Source: Pseudoalteromonas sp. T1lg23B | GTDB taxonomy: Bacteria > Pseudomonadota > Gammaproteobacteria > Enterobacterales > Alteromonadaceae | Length of the DNA stretch: 64,000 nucleotides | Direction: 5' to 3' | Assembly (NCBI RefSeq): GCF_002964665.1 | Contig: NZ_PQBZ01000042.1 | Coordinates: forward strand, 493,097-557,096 | In this document: piece by piece, positions 9,626 to 18,838 of the stretch | How positions within the stretch are numbered: position 1 is the stretch's first letter | Layout: every line of letters starts with the position of its first letter | The notes under the pieces: generated by a model | Database searches by the model: none | The model's input: only the letters and a program-made list of their open reading frames with translations | Told to the model about the DNA's origin: nothing | Program-made: the position numbers and the translations under genes

Positions 9626-10865
9626 TCTCTACTACCTCATTTCTTCCTTTAGGCAGTAATGTAACTCCGCCATCATGAGCATATCTAGCCATGCAAAAAT
9701 CATCTTTACCTAAAGCCTCATGCGCGTCTTGATTGCTCATAGACCATACAGAAAAAGGCTTTTTATAAGTTTTTATCAAGCCAACAACGGGATCATTCAA
9801 GCGTTCTAACGCGGATCGAAGTAATTTTCTATTGCTTGTCATATCATCACTGAGCTTGATCTGCTGCAGTCCTTGCAATAACAGCTTTCCTAGATCGTAG
9901 CTATGAATAAAACCTGTCGGAGCAGCGAGTTGTTCGGGGAATTGTAATCGCTCAGGATATAAACGCTGGGCCAAAGTAACCACCTCCTTAGCATATGTAT
10001 GAGAGCGATAATCCCGCAACGAGAAGCAGCTTTGAATAAAATGTAACACCAAGCCACTGTTGAGCGACTCTTTCACCGCAGGAAAAAATGCTCCCCCCGT
10101 GATCCCCCAATGGCTAATAATGGGTAATTTATTCGTGTCTGCAAAGCTCGCCATCGCATTGACAAAATGTTTACCTTCAAGCGCATTGCCAACAAATAAA
10201 ATACAATCAGCATCACTTTGCACAATATCGCGAATAATAATTCTGGCACTTGCATACTGTGTATTCCAATTAAACCAGGTCACTCCCGCTATCGAATGTG
10301 AACCAACCGCTGCGCGCATCGTTTTTTCATTTGATTCCCCCCATGGGGTATTTTCAAGTAAAAGTTGCATATTGCTACAATACAAGTTCTGCTTGGCATG
10401 TTCCACCAAGGTGTATCCGGCTTTAGTGTCATCAATGGACAACCTGAATACCCAATTCTCGGCGTTCGGGTAACGTGTGATCGGGCCACCAGCGGCCCAT
10501 GGAACCAACAGTAACACGCCATTATCATTAATAAACTCGCGAAATTTAATATACGGCGGGGAATGCAACCCACCCAATACAGCTAATGCGTTGGGGTCAT
10601 TCAAATATTGCCGCATATGTAAGAAACTGCGATTACTGTTACCGCGGTGATCTTTTTCAACCAGTTGTAACTCGTATCCCTGTATTTGATTGTTGACTTG
10701 CGCTAAGGCCGTCGCAAAACCCATCTTCATGGCAAGCGCGGAGGCGTTATGGTTAGAGTAGTCTGAGTCATGGTAGATCTTAAGTACGCGAGGTGCTTCT
10801 TTGGCAATACTTATGTAAGAAGCAACCATACAACAGACATATATCAACCAATAACAATGTTTCAT
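9606..10865 (-). CDS. Periplasmic binding protein (Peripla_BP_6 / Leu-Ile-Val type), probable sensor partner
   Basis: About 419 residues with a signal peptide (MKHCYWLIYVCC...). The mature part has the type I periplasmic binding fold of branched-chain amino-acid ABC binding proteins, for example ALAVLGGLHSPPYI, GVLLLVPWAAGGPITR and NWVFRLSIDDTKAGYTLVEHA. No ABC permease or ATPase is nearby. The gene overlaps the LOV hybrid kinase downstream by 20 bp, an arrangement that recalls LuxP/LuxQ, where a binding protein presents its ligand to a hybrid kinase. The ligand is unknown. I prefer the ATG at 10865; an in-frame GTG at 10889 would add eight residues and neither has a clear Shine-Dalgarno sequence. 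Confidence 0.8.
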   Translation of the reverse strand: MKHCYWLIYVCCMVASYISIAKEAPRVLKIYHDSDYSNHNASALAMKMGFATALAQVNNQIQGYELQLVEKDHRGNSNRSFLHMRQYLNDPNALAVLGGLHSPPYIKFREFINDNGVLLLVPWAAGGPITRYPNAENWVFRLSIDDTKAGYTLVEHAKQNLYCSNMQLLLENTPWGESNEKTMRAAVGSHSIAGVTWFNWNTQYASARIIIRDIVQSDADCILFVGNALEGKHFVNAMASFADTNKLPIISHWGITGGAFFPAVKESLNSGLVLHFIQSCFSLRDYRSHTYAKEVVTLAQRLYPERLQFPEQLAAPTGFIHSYDLGKLLLQGLQQIKLSDDMTSNRKLLRSALERLNDPVVGLIKTYKKPFSVWSMSNQDAHEALGKDDFCMARYAHDGGVTLLPKGRNEVVENETTSD

Positions 10866-11015
10866 AGCATACAAAATCAAGCCCTTCACTGGCTTAAAAA
10901 TAGCCCATATTCGGCAGACTTGTAGTGTTTAAACCCCACAATCAAGGTTTTACTTCAATTGCGAGCAAACAAAGTTATCGTGATACATAAATCGCAGCCA
11001 CAAAAATCAGTTAAG

Positions 11016-11054
11016 ACATAATGTGTATATTATATTAACATGTGAACATTATGT
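11016..11054. repeat. Inverted repeat in a divergent promoter region
   Basis: ACATAATGT (11016-11024) and ACATTATGT (11046-11054) are perfect 9-bp inverted arms, separated by 21 AT-rich bases, ending 19 bp before the TPR gene start. It could be an operator for the divergent pair or the leader of the TPR mRNA. No known regulator motif was recognised. Confidence 0.4.
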
Positions 11055-11073
11055 TTAATTTACCAGCTATATA

Positions 11074-12702
11074 ATGTTTCATTGTCGTCTTTTTTTGCTG
11101 CTGTTGGTGTTAAATCACGTACCGCTCTGGGCTAACATATGTCAGCCACAGGGAGACGGGAATGTCACTGGGGATATTTTGACTTGTAAACGCGTGATTC
11201 AAACATTGCCGCCGCAGAGCAATAGTGCGTTTAAAGCATCCCTTGAACTGGTTGAACTATATCGCAAAGCGGGCGACCTAAAACTTGCTAACCAAGTGCT
11301 AGACACCCTACTTGAGCGAGATTTAAATCATATTCAAAAGCACAGTGTGATTCGACAAAAAGGTATTAATGCCTACCGCCAGCGCAACTATATTCAAGCA
11401 CTAGAACACTTTCATGATGCTCAACTTATTGCCCAGCAGTTGGATGATCTCAGTCTCAGTGGTCAGTCAGCGAATGATCTTGCCAATGTTTACCAAGCAC
11501 TTGGGGACTTAGATACCGCGCTGACTTTATTCTTACAAAGTTACCAACTGGCCAAGCAGCTTGACGATACACACCGTCAGGCTATCACACTGAATAATTT
11601 GGGAAATGTATCAAGAGATATTAATCAACTAGATGACGCAATACTCTCTTTTCGCCAAGCTCACATTTTACATCAACAAACGGGCGATATAACAAAAGCA
11701 AACCATTCATTGTTAAGCCTTGGGGAAGTATTCCTGAAAAAAAGACAGTTTGAAAAAGCGCAGACTCTCATTAATGACCTGATAACTCCCCTAAATGAAA
11801 GTGGTGCTCACGCGCAAGTGTCTAGAGCTTATTTGTTATTAGCGGAAATTGCTATTGCTCAAAACGACATGATACAGGCTGCACATTGGCTAAACGCTCA
11901 AAAACGTACTCGTCAATTAATTCAAAGCAGTAATATAGACCAGCGCGCTTTGCTAATAGAGGCAAAGCTTAAACAATTGGAAGGAGACCATGACGCGGCG
12001 CAAGTGATCTTAAAACAAGGTCTCAACGCGCATAACCAGCAGAATAGTCAATTAACCGAGCTGTTCTATATCGCACTCATACAGTCTCAGCAGCAAACCA
12101 AACGCTATCAAGATGCAGTGGACACACTACAAAGTTATAATAATATGCTCAAAAATAGTCGCTCCCAAAGCGAAAGCTTATATCAATTTCGGTTACAAAG
12201 AGCCAATGTCTTAAATACAGTCCCATCATCACAAAGCCACTATTGGTTGCTCACATTAATGTGTTTGGCCTTTGTTGGTGGAGTGTTTGCCACCCTAGTG
12301 TACATTAAGAGTCGACTTGTACGTTCATCACCCCCTTCAGTGGATGATACTGTAGCACCCAACACCCACAATCAGCACTTGGATGATGATCGCTCTCGGG
12401 TGTTAATGGTAGAGATTATGACTCTTGCTTTAAATGTATGGGAGCAAAGCAGCGGTAGATCTAGAATCGAACTGGCAGAACAAAGCAAAGTGTGGAAAGT
12501 TAACATTGATGATGGACGTCTAAGAGTGAGAACATTTGAGCGCTACCTAAGTACAAAAACGCTCCCCAAAAAACCGCGTTGGAGAAATATCATCGCTACC
12601 GCAAATCACGTCATTCAGCAATGCGATGCAAGTCACCCACAATTGAATGAATTACAAGAAAAACTAAGGGAACTAGAAGAGATAGCCCTAAATCACCCTT
12701 AA
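11074..12702 (+). CDS. TPR-repeat membrane protein with conserved C-terminal cytosolic domain
   Basis: A 542-residue protein: signal peptide (MFHCRLFLLLLVLNHVPLWA), TPR repeats over about 90-350 (for example SGQSANDLANVYQALGDLDTAL and AITLNNLGNVSRDINQLDDAI), one transmembrane segment at about 390-410 (LLTLMCLAFVGGVFATLVYI), and a C-terminal cytosolic domain of about 90 residues (LALNVWEQSSGRSRIELAEQS, KKPRWRNIIATANHV). Similar C-terminal domains occur on other TPR membrane proteins of marine Gammaproteobacteria, but I know no function for them. The architecture suggests a periplasmic protein-binding sensor signalling across the membrane. No Shine-Dalgarno is obvious before the ATG. It is divergent from the binding protein/LOV kinase pair. 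Confidence 0.7.
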   Translation: MFHCRLFLLLLVLNHVPLWANICQPQGDGNVTGDILTCKRVIQTLPPQSNSAFKASLELVELYRKAGDLKLANQVLDTLLERDLNHIQKHSVIRQKGINAYRQRNYIQALEHFHDAQLIAQQLDDLSLSGQSANDLANVYQALGDLDTALTLFLQSYQLAKQLDDTHRQAITLNNLGNVSRDINQLDDAILSFRQAHILHQQTGDITKANHSLLSLGEVFLKKRQFEKAQTLINDLITPLNESGAHAQVSRAYLLLAEIAIAQNDMIQAAHWLNAQKRTRQLIQSSNIDQRALLIEAKLKQLEGDHDAAQVILKQGLNAHNQQNSQLTELFYIALIQSQQQTKRYQDAVDTLQSYNNMLKNSRSQSESLYQFRLQRANVLNTVPSSQSHYWLLTLMCLAFVGGVFATLVYIKSRLVRSSPPSVDDTVAPNTHNQHLDDDRSRVLMVEIMTLALNVWEQSSGRSRIELAEQSKVWKVNIDDGRLRVRTFERYLSTKTLPKKPRWRNIIATANHVIQQCDASHPQLNELQEKLRELEEIALNHP

Positions 12703-12733
12703 TTATGGCTAAATGCAATAGTTTCGATGAGGT

Positions 12734-12754
12734 AAAAAAGGGGCCAAAGCCCCT
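12734..12754 (-). terminator. Rho-independent terminator of the 12781-13251 gene
   Basis: AGGGGC (12739-12744), loop CAAA, GCCCCT (12749-12754). Read on the minus strand the hairpin is followed by TTTTTT, 27 bp past the stop codon of the minus-strand gene. Confidence 0.85.
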
Positions 12755-12780
12755 AAGTACGAAGGTTCCGGTAGATGCTA

Positions 12781-13251
12781 TCAGCGACTGGCATCGCACA
12801 TATAGCAGGCAAGAGTGACGCCCATATTTGCTTCATAGCGTTGGTGATGCAAATCACCTTTAAATTCATAAGGCCCTTCAAAGCGCGTAAATACGGCCAT
12901 ATCTGCATTGATTATATGACTAAAACTGCTCATGTTGTTAAGCAGCGACTGACACATTTTATTACCCATTTCATAAGCGAGTCGCCAATCATCAAACTGA
13001 CCACAATCAAGCATGGGTGTCACAGAGTTAGTGCTCAATGTCTTACTATTAAACGCGTTGCAGACATTACTCCCTTCACTATTTAAATATTTAAACGTGC
13101 CTGCAGATAAGCTCATTTTGCCAAGCAAAATGGTTTGATTTTTGGGGCATATGGCACTTCCACTAAGCGTTAACTCTTTAACTAATTGGGTGTTGTGTGC
13201 GCACACAGAACCAACCGTAAACAGTGAACACAATAAAATAAATTGTTTCAT
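12781..13251 (-). CDS. Secreted cysteine-containing protein of unknown function
   Basis: A 156-residue protein with a signal peptide (MKQFILLCSLFTVGSVCA). The mature part has several cysteines (SAICPK, NVCNAF, LDCGQF, NKMCQS, LACYMC), which suggests disulfide bonds in the periplasm or outside the cell. I do not recognise a family. The ATG at 13251 is chosen because it is preceded by GGAG at a normal distance and starts a clean signal peptide; the longer frame from 13278 lacks these. A strong terminator follows. It is divergent from the two secreted orphans at 13602 and 15316, with a 350-bp shared promoter region. Confidence 0.65.
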   Translation of the reverse strand: MKQFILLCSLFTVGSVCAHNTQLVKELTLSGSAICPKNQTILLGKMSLSAGTFKYLNSEGSNVCNAFNSKTLSTNSVTPMLDCGQFDDWRLAYEMGNKMCQSLLNNMSSFSHIINADMAVFTRFEGPYEFKGDLHHQRYEANMGVTLACYMCDASR

Positions 13252-13601
13252 GGCTTGTCTCCTTTTTTGCAGCTCCATATTAGACGAAGGATGGTCTTAA
13301 TTTCTGTCTTCGTCAGTTGCGAAAATACTGCCTTAAAGAAAATGCCTATGCACACAAAGATACGGGGCAAATGGGTAAACTTGGGAAAAAATACATATGA
13401 TATATATGATTTATAAAGTTTTATTTTTTTGGTGTGCGAGCCAACAATTGCTTCACTCTCGACTATGTCAGTAGCAGTCAGTGATTTACCCAAATTGCCC
13501 CTATCTGACCCTGTTACTTCCTTTTCTACTTCCTGAAAGCATTTCATCATCAAACCGCACATTTATTGATTGTGCCCATTATTGATGAAGGAATACGCAA
13601 A
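13252..13601. other. Divergent intergenic region without a supported gene
   Basis: This 350-bp stretch between two divergent secreted-protein genes is AT-rich around 13390-13435 (ATATGATATATATG and a T-run), where promoters would be expected. Reading frames crossing it on the minus strand have no convincing ribosome binding site or protein character. I see no clear operator. Confidence 0.4.
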
Positions 13602-15248
13602 ATGAAACGTACAATTTTAAATGCCAAAATACTGGCAAACTTTTCCTGTGCTGTACTGCTGAGCAGCGCAACTTTTGCATATGCAAGCACACAAGTCACT
13701 GCAAACACCGCGCAAACAAAGTTGCTCACGCAAGAGACTGGACAAATGACGCCCACTGCAGTGAGAGAAACAACATGGCGTGTCATATCAAACTGGTCAA
13801 CTGATTCAACATCTTTACTTGAATTCATTGCTGACAATGATGAAGAATTCGAACTGGACCGCTATATCGACACGCTGATCCGTGATTACCGAGACGGTGA
13901 AGTTTTGACTCAACTGCAAACGCTAGATAAGACTGTTTTAGATCTTTGGTCACACGCTATGGCAGAAGCCACACCTGAAGACAACTATCTATTTACTAGG
14001 TATTTGGCTCAATACAAACCTGCACTTTTTGAGCAATGGCTTGCGAGTAACCGAGCACTAACATTACCCGACTATCTTCAACAGCAGTCACCTCAACTTT
14101 ACGCAACCTGGTACAGTGAACATGCGGCACCTAAACGCAAAGGATTATCGATATTGGAATATGATAAGACCCTGCCGAGTGAGGTTTATGCTGAATTGAA
14201 AGACTTGCTCAATAAACTTCCGGTCGGCGGCGCACGCTCACAGTGTGCATGCCAGATGATCACCCCACTTACAGGGTCCGGTCACGTTGTGACCAATTAC
14301 CCCTCTACGCCAAGTAATTGGAGTGACTATTCCAGTGATAACAGTGGCCTTTCAAAACATAAATTGGACTTTAAAACGACTGCTTATGGTGCATTTCATT
14401 CTGGGGATGGTGAAAGGTGGTCAAAACACAAAGTGTATGGCTATGACTCAAGTATCAATCATAACTCCAGCGAGTTCTATGTAAAAATGTTGTGTGCCGA
14501 TACTAACGGCTATGACTGTAATCAAAGTAACTCTTGTTCTGGTAACTTAGAGGTTCGTGGTACTTATGCTGCTCGCTTCCATGTCACTGGTCAAGCAAAG
14601 AAAATCTGGTCCAAAGCAACCAACTCGCACTCAGGCGATGGTGCTAAGTTCGCAGTAGACTTACCAGGTGCCGCACCCGAAGTCGTGCTATTTAACAAAG
14701 CAGGCGGCGCAGCGATGAGTTACAACACCGGTTGGGATATCAACTCTGTGCTTGGCGCGCTTAAAGCTGCACTTGGGATCACCGCAGCCATAGTGAGCGA
14801 CAATCCAGGTAGCTTACTTGACGGTCAACTTGCCAGTGATCTCATTACTAACATTGCGGGAATGATCACTCGTTCTGGCAACGAAGCGACCGTAAACAGC
14901 ACGATGCGAGCGCGTTTTGACTCTTCAGATGTGAGCCCTTTCCTACTGCAACCCAATGAAGTCTACCACTTCACGCTTGATTCAAATGCCAGAGTAAAAG
15001 CCAGAGGCTATGGTGGCTACTCAGACAGCCATTTTGAATACGGCAGTTCCGGCGCAATCATGTATGCCGCCAACCAGTTCACGTGTGGCAGCAACGTCAC
15101 ACCTCCAATGCCAACCGGCCTGTGGTTTTATGCTAATCAGTCTGGTCCAGACAGCGTTGCATCACTTCGCAGTGATGTAGAGACATGGCTGTCTATGCAA
15201 CTTAATAAGCCTGTCAGCGCAGGTCAGTCACAAGGTATTGTGCATTAA
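13602..15248 (+). CDS. Secreted protein of unknown function (first of a tandem pair)
   Basis: A 548-residue protein starting at ATG 13602, which follows GAAGGA and opens a signal peptide (MKRTILNAKILANFSCAVLLSSATFAYA is the n- and h-region area). The N-terminal 170 residues are acidic and helical; the rest has a beta-rich, glycine- and serine-rich character with cysteines at SQCACQM, MLCADTNGYDC and NSCSG. A hydrophobic stretch near ALKAALGITAAIV lies at about residues 390-405 of the mature region. No enzyme motif is recognised. The gene at 15316 follows after 67 bp and is also secreted, so the two probably form an operon and may act together. A secreted toxin or surface protein is possible but not shown. 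Confidence 0.65.
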   Translation: MKRTILNAKILANFSCAVLLSSATFAYASTQVTANTAQTKLLTQETGQMTPTAVRETTWRVISNWSTDSTSLLEFIADNDEEFELDRYIDTLIRDYRDGEVLTQLQTLDKTVLDLWSHAMAEATPEDNYLFTRYLAQYKPALFEQWLASNRALTLPDYLQQQSPQLYATWYSEHAAPKRKGLSILEYDKTLPSEVYAELKDLLNKLPVGGARSQCACQMITPLTGSGHVVTNYPSTPSNWSDYSSDNSGLSKHKLDFKTTAYGAFHSGDGERWSKHKVYGYDSSINHNSSEFYVKMLCADTNGYDCNQSNSCSGNLEVRGTYAARFHVTGQAKKIWSKATNSHSGDGAKFAVDLPGAAPEVVLFNKAGGAAMSYNTGWDINSVLGALKAALGITAAIVSDNPGSLLDGQLASDLITNIAGMITRSGNEATVNSTMRARFDSSDVSPFLLQPNEVYHFTLDSNARVKARGYGGYSDSHFEYGSSGAIMYAANQFTCGSNVTPPMPTGLWFYANQSGPDSVASLRSDVETWLSMQLNKPVSAGQSQGIVH

Positions 15249-15315
15249 ATTCGGATAAATGGATGGCGTATTTCGGTTCGCCATCCAACCTTTCGTAAAA
15301 ACAAAAGGAATAATC

Positions 15316-17298
15316 ATGAAACAGTTAACAATAACCGTATTGGCCCATATTGCCTTACTGGTTTCAGTGGTAACACCTGCAAAAGCACGAAACTTTGATG
15401 CAACGACGTTGCCTATCTTATTTTTCGCACAGGGAGACAATTACCAAGCACTCTCTCCTTGGTATTCTTTAAACTATCAAGCACCACTTATTGAGTTACA
15501 AACTTGTTCTGACGCTTCTTGCATACAAACTATTAAATTCAATGGCTTAGAAACCATCAATTCGTTTGATGAGCGCCATTACCACCCTAGTTTTGCGGGT
15601 CAGGCCGGTAGCGTGAATAAGCAAAATACTTATTCACAACTCAATCTTGGCCATGACACTCAAGGCACGCTATATGCCAGTGGTAACCAAAGGCGGATAA
15701 CTTTTACACTACAAGTGACGCAGCAACCTGCATCTTTACACTTCGAGTTCAGCGATGACTACAATACAATCGTAAGTGAAGATAGCGCCTCTTTAAATCG
15801 CACATCCAAAACATGTACTTCTCAGTGTTCTACCACTTGGCAAGCCTTCAATATTGACAAAGACGGGCGTTATTCCAGCGCCAAGTTCTCACCAATTCAA
15901 GCTGGAGGCTGGGAAATTAATAGTAGCGAAGATGCTGTAAAACTAGAGTTGACCACCTTAATAGGTCAATACCGGGCCCCCGACAAAAACCATCATCAAG
16001 ACGCGTTACTACAATCAAGTTTCAGACTAAACCAAGACAGTATTATCACGATGCATCAAGGTTTGCTTCATGAACAATATTTTTTTCACAATACACAAGT
16101 CCATGGACTCGGTGATGATCACTGGCTACTAGGCCAAGATGATTCGCTATTACTTGCCGACCATACAGCGAATGTACAAGCCGCAATGCCATTGGAAAAG
16201 CTAGGTTTAGAACAAATTATTAGTAGCCATATCGGCAGCGATGCACTATTAGTACTGGGAGTGACATCCAAATATACTGAGCCACGCCCTATATCGCAAA
16301 CTATTATCAGCCAATACCCCCAAACACATACAGGCCCGATGGTAGCCACCCAACTGCTGGAATTGGATCACGCGCTTAGTGTAGTTTCTGCTACTACTAT
16401 TTATCTACCTGAGTCTGAACTCCCCTACGCGACCATAAAATCTGAGCAATGGGGCATTCTTGTCGGTACTGGGGAAGCGGCTGCTAAATCAACCAGCCAT
16501 AGTTATGTTACCAATCAGTCTGCTACTGCTATGGGCGGGTGTCCTATGATCACAAGCGGCTATGGCTACGGATTACTATGTTGGAAAGCCCTAAACAACC
16601 CAACTCTGACATACACGCCTGCAAATAGCACCATGATCCCCGTTACTGTGGTTGATAACACCACTCCCAACCTGATGAATCAGTTAGAAGCTAATCAACA
16701 TGGCGTCATTTTTAAAGATGGCGGTAATCCCGTAGATCCCGGTGGTACATGGACGCATCCCGATAATATTGCGACCAGTAAAGAAGAGTTAGCACTGGCA
16801 ATTGCCATGTATCATTACCGCTGGGGCTCACCTGTTGCCGCCAACATTATTTATCCTGCGGGCAACCCTGCTCAACCGGTAATGTTTAGAGAGGTGGAAT
16901 ATCAAGCCGCTAATAGTAGCAACTTGCCACATAACGTGTGCAACCACTTTGCGGCAAGCTCCGGCTACCCAGAATACCAAGCTGCCAATGCCTGTATGAC
17001 GCAAACTGGATTTGGGTTATTTTCACTAACGAACCTGACTTTCGATCGCTGGCAAGGTGGAAATTATTACCCTAATCTGAGCGTAAGCGCTCAAGATAAC
17101 AGCTGGTTTCCATGGTTCACTAGTTTCGTCGGTGACCCTCCAGTGACAGACCCTTTCCAAGCACAAGCCAGCATGGAAATGGCCGCGCGCATTAAGCTCA
17201 GTAGCGCCAATTATGGTCGCCTAACACAAGATACCTATCTCAATGGTCAACTATTTAGTCAAGGTATGGTCGCGGGATATTATCGAACTCAAATGTGA
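15316..17298 (+). CDS. Secreted protein of unknown function (second of a tandem pair)
   Basis: A 660-residue protein from ATG 15316, preceded by AAAGGA. The signal peptide is MKQLTITVLAHIALLVSVV...AKA. The mature protein is rich in aromatic, asparagine and serine residues and contains cysteine pairs (TCSDASC, TCTSQC) near the N-terminus, consistent with an exported beta-rich protein. A segment near the C-terminus (NVCNHFAASSGYP, ANACMTQTGFGLF) is also cysteine-containing. No known domain was recognised. It is the last gene of its strand before a hairpin at 17331-17357. The preceding secreted gene is 67 bp upstream. Confidence 0.65.
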   Translation: MKQLTITVLAHIALLVSVVTPAKARNFDATTLPILFFAQGDNYQALSPWYSLNYQAPLIELQTCSDASCIQTIKFNGLETINSFDERHYHPSFAGQAGSVNKQNTYSQLNLGHDTQGTLYASGNQRRITFTLQVTQQPASLHFEFSDDYNTIVSEDSASLNRTSKTCTSQCSTTWQAFNIDKDGRYSSAKFSPIQAGGWEINSSEDAVKLELTTLIGQYRAPDKNHHQDALLQSSFRLNQDSIITMHQGLLHEQYFFHNTQVHGLGDDHWLLGQDDSLLLADHTANVQAAMPLEKLGLEQIISSHIGSDALLVLGVTSKYTEPRPISQTIISQYPQTHTGPMVATQLLELDHALSVVSATTIYLPESELPYATIKSEQWGILVGTGEAAAKSTSHSYVTNQSATAMGGCPMITSGYGYGLLCWKALNNPTLTYTPANSTMIPVTVVDNTTPNLMNQLEANQHGVIFKDGGNPVDPGGTWTHPDNIATSKEELALAIAMYHYRWGSPVAANIIYPAGNPAQPVMFREVEYQAANSSNLPHNVCNHFAASSGYPEYQAANACMTQTGFGLFSLTNLTFDRWQGGNYYPNLSVSAQDNSWFPWFTSFVGDPPVTDPFQAQASMEMAARIKLSSANYGRLTQDTYLNGQLFSQGMVAGYYRTQM

Positions 17299-17330
17299 CA
17301 TACATCAGCAGCTAAATGACGTCCGTCTTT

Positions 17331-17357
17331 AGAGTGATAGTGAAACACTATCACTCT
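17331..17357. terminator. Hairpin between convergent genes
   Basis: AGAGTGATAGTG (17331-17342) and CACTATCACTCT (17346-17357) form a perfect 12-bp stem with an AAA loop between the convergent stop codons at 17298 and 17366. There is no T-run on either strand, so its role as a terminator is probable rather than certain. Confidence 0.6.
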
Positions 17358-17365
17358 ACTCATCA

Positions 17366-18220
17366 TTATTGTGCTGCTATTTTTTGTAACTGCTTTTGCA
17401 CTGATTGCCATGTTTGTTCGTCATTAATGATCCGCCCATGCCCAAGCCCCTGAGTGCTCAATAACTGTACATGAGGATATTGCTTTACTACCGTCTGGGT
17501 GTTGTCATAAAGCGCGAATCGGTCTTGCACATCATGGATGATCAACATATTGTCGTGTTTTGCTAAATGTAACTCTGGCAGTAGGCTTGCAAAACGCATT
17601 TGGTGCTGTTGCTCAACAGAGTGAATCACACTTTTAAACAAAGTCTTAGATATACCCGTGGATAAAATGCGTTGCTCAAAGCCATTGTAAAAATCAAATG
17701 GTGGGGCAATCAAAATATGCGAGCGAGGATCGAGAATATTCAGTGCCGCAACACACCCCATTGAATGACTAATCGCGGCATGAACTTCCACATTTAGATG
17801 CTTTTTCACCGCATCAATGGCACGAATAAACAGCGGTAAATTTGCCTCTCTTCCTGCGCTCATGCCATGAGCATAATGATCAAATGCCACCGCTTTATAA
17901 CCAATCGCGGCAACCTTTTCCATCAATGGATAAAACTGACTGGCACTACCAGACCAACCGTGTGTGAATAACACAACAGGACCTTGCCCAATCTCATACA
18001 CATGTAGCGCTTCGAATTGAGTATTAATTGTATAATCTGACATACCTTGCGGTTTGCTCACTTTTGAGCGATGACGCACAGGCGTCAGTAATAGACGACG
18101 CGCAAATTTTTTGCCAACCGTAGGAGCTATACGGGCAACTGTACTAGACAAGGCTTTAATACCGTAATAACTGAGCGGTTTTGCACCTGATTTGTCTGAA
18201 AAATAGATTTTACTGCTCAT
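17366..18220 (-). CDS. Alpha/beta hydrolase
   Basis: A 284-residue cytosolic hydrolase. The fold is shown by VVLFTHGWSGSASQF (HGW oxyanion turn), the nucleophile elbow SHSMG (G-x-S-x-G variant with Ser in place of the first Gly), IIHDVQDRFALYD (acid strand) and a C-terminal GHGRI with the catalytic His. Substrate unknown; esterases and lipases are the nearest families. The ATG at 18220 has AAGGAG just upstream and is preferred over TTG 18244. It overlaps the end of the TetR-family gene by 11 bp, so both are co-transcribed and the regulator likely controls this enzyme. Confidence 0.85.
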   Translation of the reverse strand: MSSKIYFSDKSGAKPLSYYGIKALSSTVARIAPTVGKKFARRLLLTPVRHRSKVSKPQGMSDYTINTQFEALHVYEIGQGPVVLFTHGWSGSASQFYPLMEKVAAIGYKAVAFDHYAHGMSAGREANLPLFIRAIDAVKKHLNVEVHAAISHSMGCVAALNILDPRSHILIAPPFDFYNGFEQRILSTGISKTLFKSVIHSVEQQHQMRFASLLPELHLAKHDNMLIIHDVQDRFALYDNTQTVVKQYPHVQLLSTQGLGHGRIINDEQTWQSVQKQLQKIAAQ

Positions 18221-18809
18221 ACTGTGCTCCTTGATGGCGCTCAACCAATTGTTTTAATGCTTGGTTAAACCTTGAATGACTCTCATCTTCAAGGCCAACC
18301 CAAGCCATATGCTGTGATCCCAAATAAAGAGAATACAGTTCATAAGTGAACTGCTTTGCGTCCGTTTTTTCACTCAGTTGTTGCTGTGTAATCGCATCAG
18401 CGACGAGCCGATTTAAATAACTGATCCAGCTTTGTAGTTGTGCTTTGACTGAATCACGCACAGCGCCAGGTTGATCGTCAAACTCCACCGCTGCTGAGAT
18501 AAAGATGCAAGTACAGGCTTGTTCTTGATACCAACTCTGCCAAAGCTCACAGGTTTTTAGCAATTTAGCTAACGCAGAAAGATTTTCATCTACAGGCTTT
18601 ATCACCGTTTCCACAAAAATAGCTTTTGCATGTTCTAATACAGCCAATTGCAAATTCTCTTTCGAGTTGAAGTGGGCAAACAGCCCTGATTTAGACATAC
18701 CAGTGGCAGCAGCCAAGCCACCTATGGTCAAATCATTTAAACTGGTCGCTGTGGCAATATTCAATGCCGTTGCTAGCACCTGCTGCTTAGTTTGCTTACC
18801 TTTTCCCAT
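18210..18809 (-). CDS. TetR/AcrR family transcriptional repressor
   Basis: A 199-residue regulator. The N-terminal helix-turn-helix is typical: VLATALNIATATSLNDLTIGGLAAATGMSKSGLFAHFNSKENL, with the recognition helix at about residues 35-45. The C-terminal region is the ligand-binding helical domain; the ligand is unknown. The gene is translationally coupled to the alpha/beta hydrolase downstream. A perfect 14-bp palindrome lies 16 bp upstream of the start, so autorepression and release by a substrate of the hydrolase or a related compound is likely. Confidence 0.92.
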   Translation of the reverse strand: MGKGKQTKQQVLATALNIATATSLNDLTIGGLAAATGMSKSGLFAHFNSKENLQLAVLEHAKAIFVETVIKPVDENLSALAKLLKTCELWQSWYQEQACTCIFISAAVEFDDQPGAVRDSVKAQLQSWISYLNRLVADAITQQQLSEKTDAKQFTYELYSLYLGSQHMAWVGLEDESHSRFNQALKQLVERHQGAQYEQ

Positions 18810-18824
18810 ACCACACCAAAATAG

Positions 18825-18838
18825 AACGAACGTTCGTT
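18825..18838. promoter_or_regulatory. TetR-type operator
   Basis: AACGAACGTTCGTT is a perfect 14-bp palindrome, 16 bp upstream of the tetR-family start codon. Palindromes of this size and position are usual TetR-family operators. Confidence 0.75.

Noticed and set aside
13248..13562. 104-codon minus-strand frame in the gap between secreted genes
   Set aside because: It runs into the signal peptide region of the 12781-13251 gene, lacks a good ribosome binding site and shows no domain; the gap is better explained as a divergent promoter.
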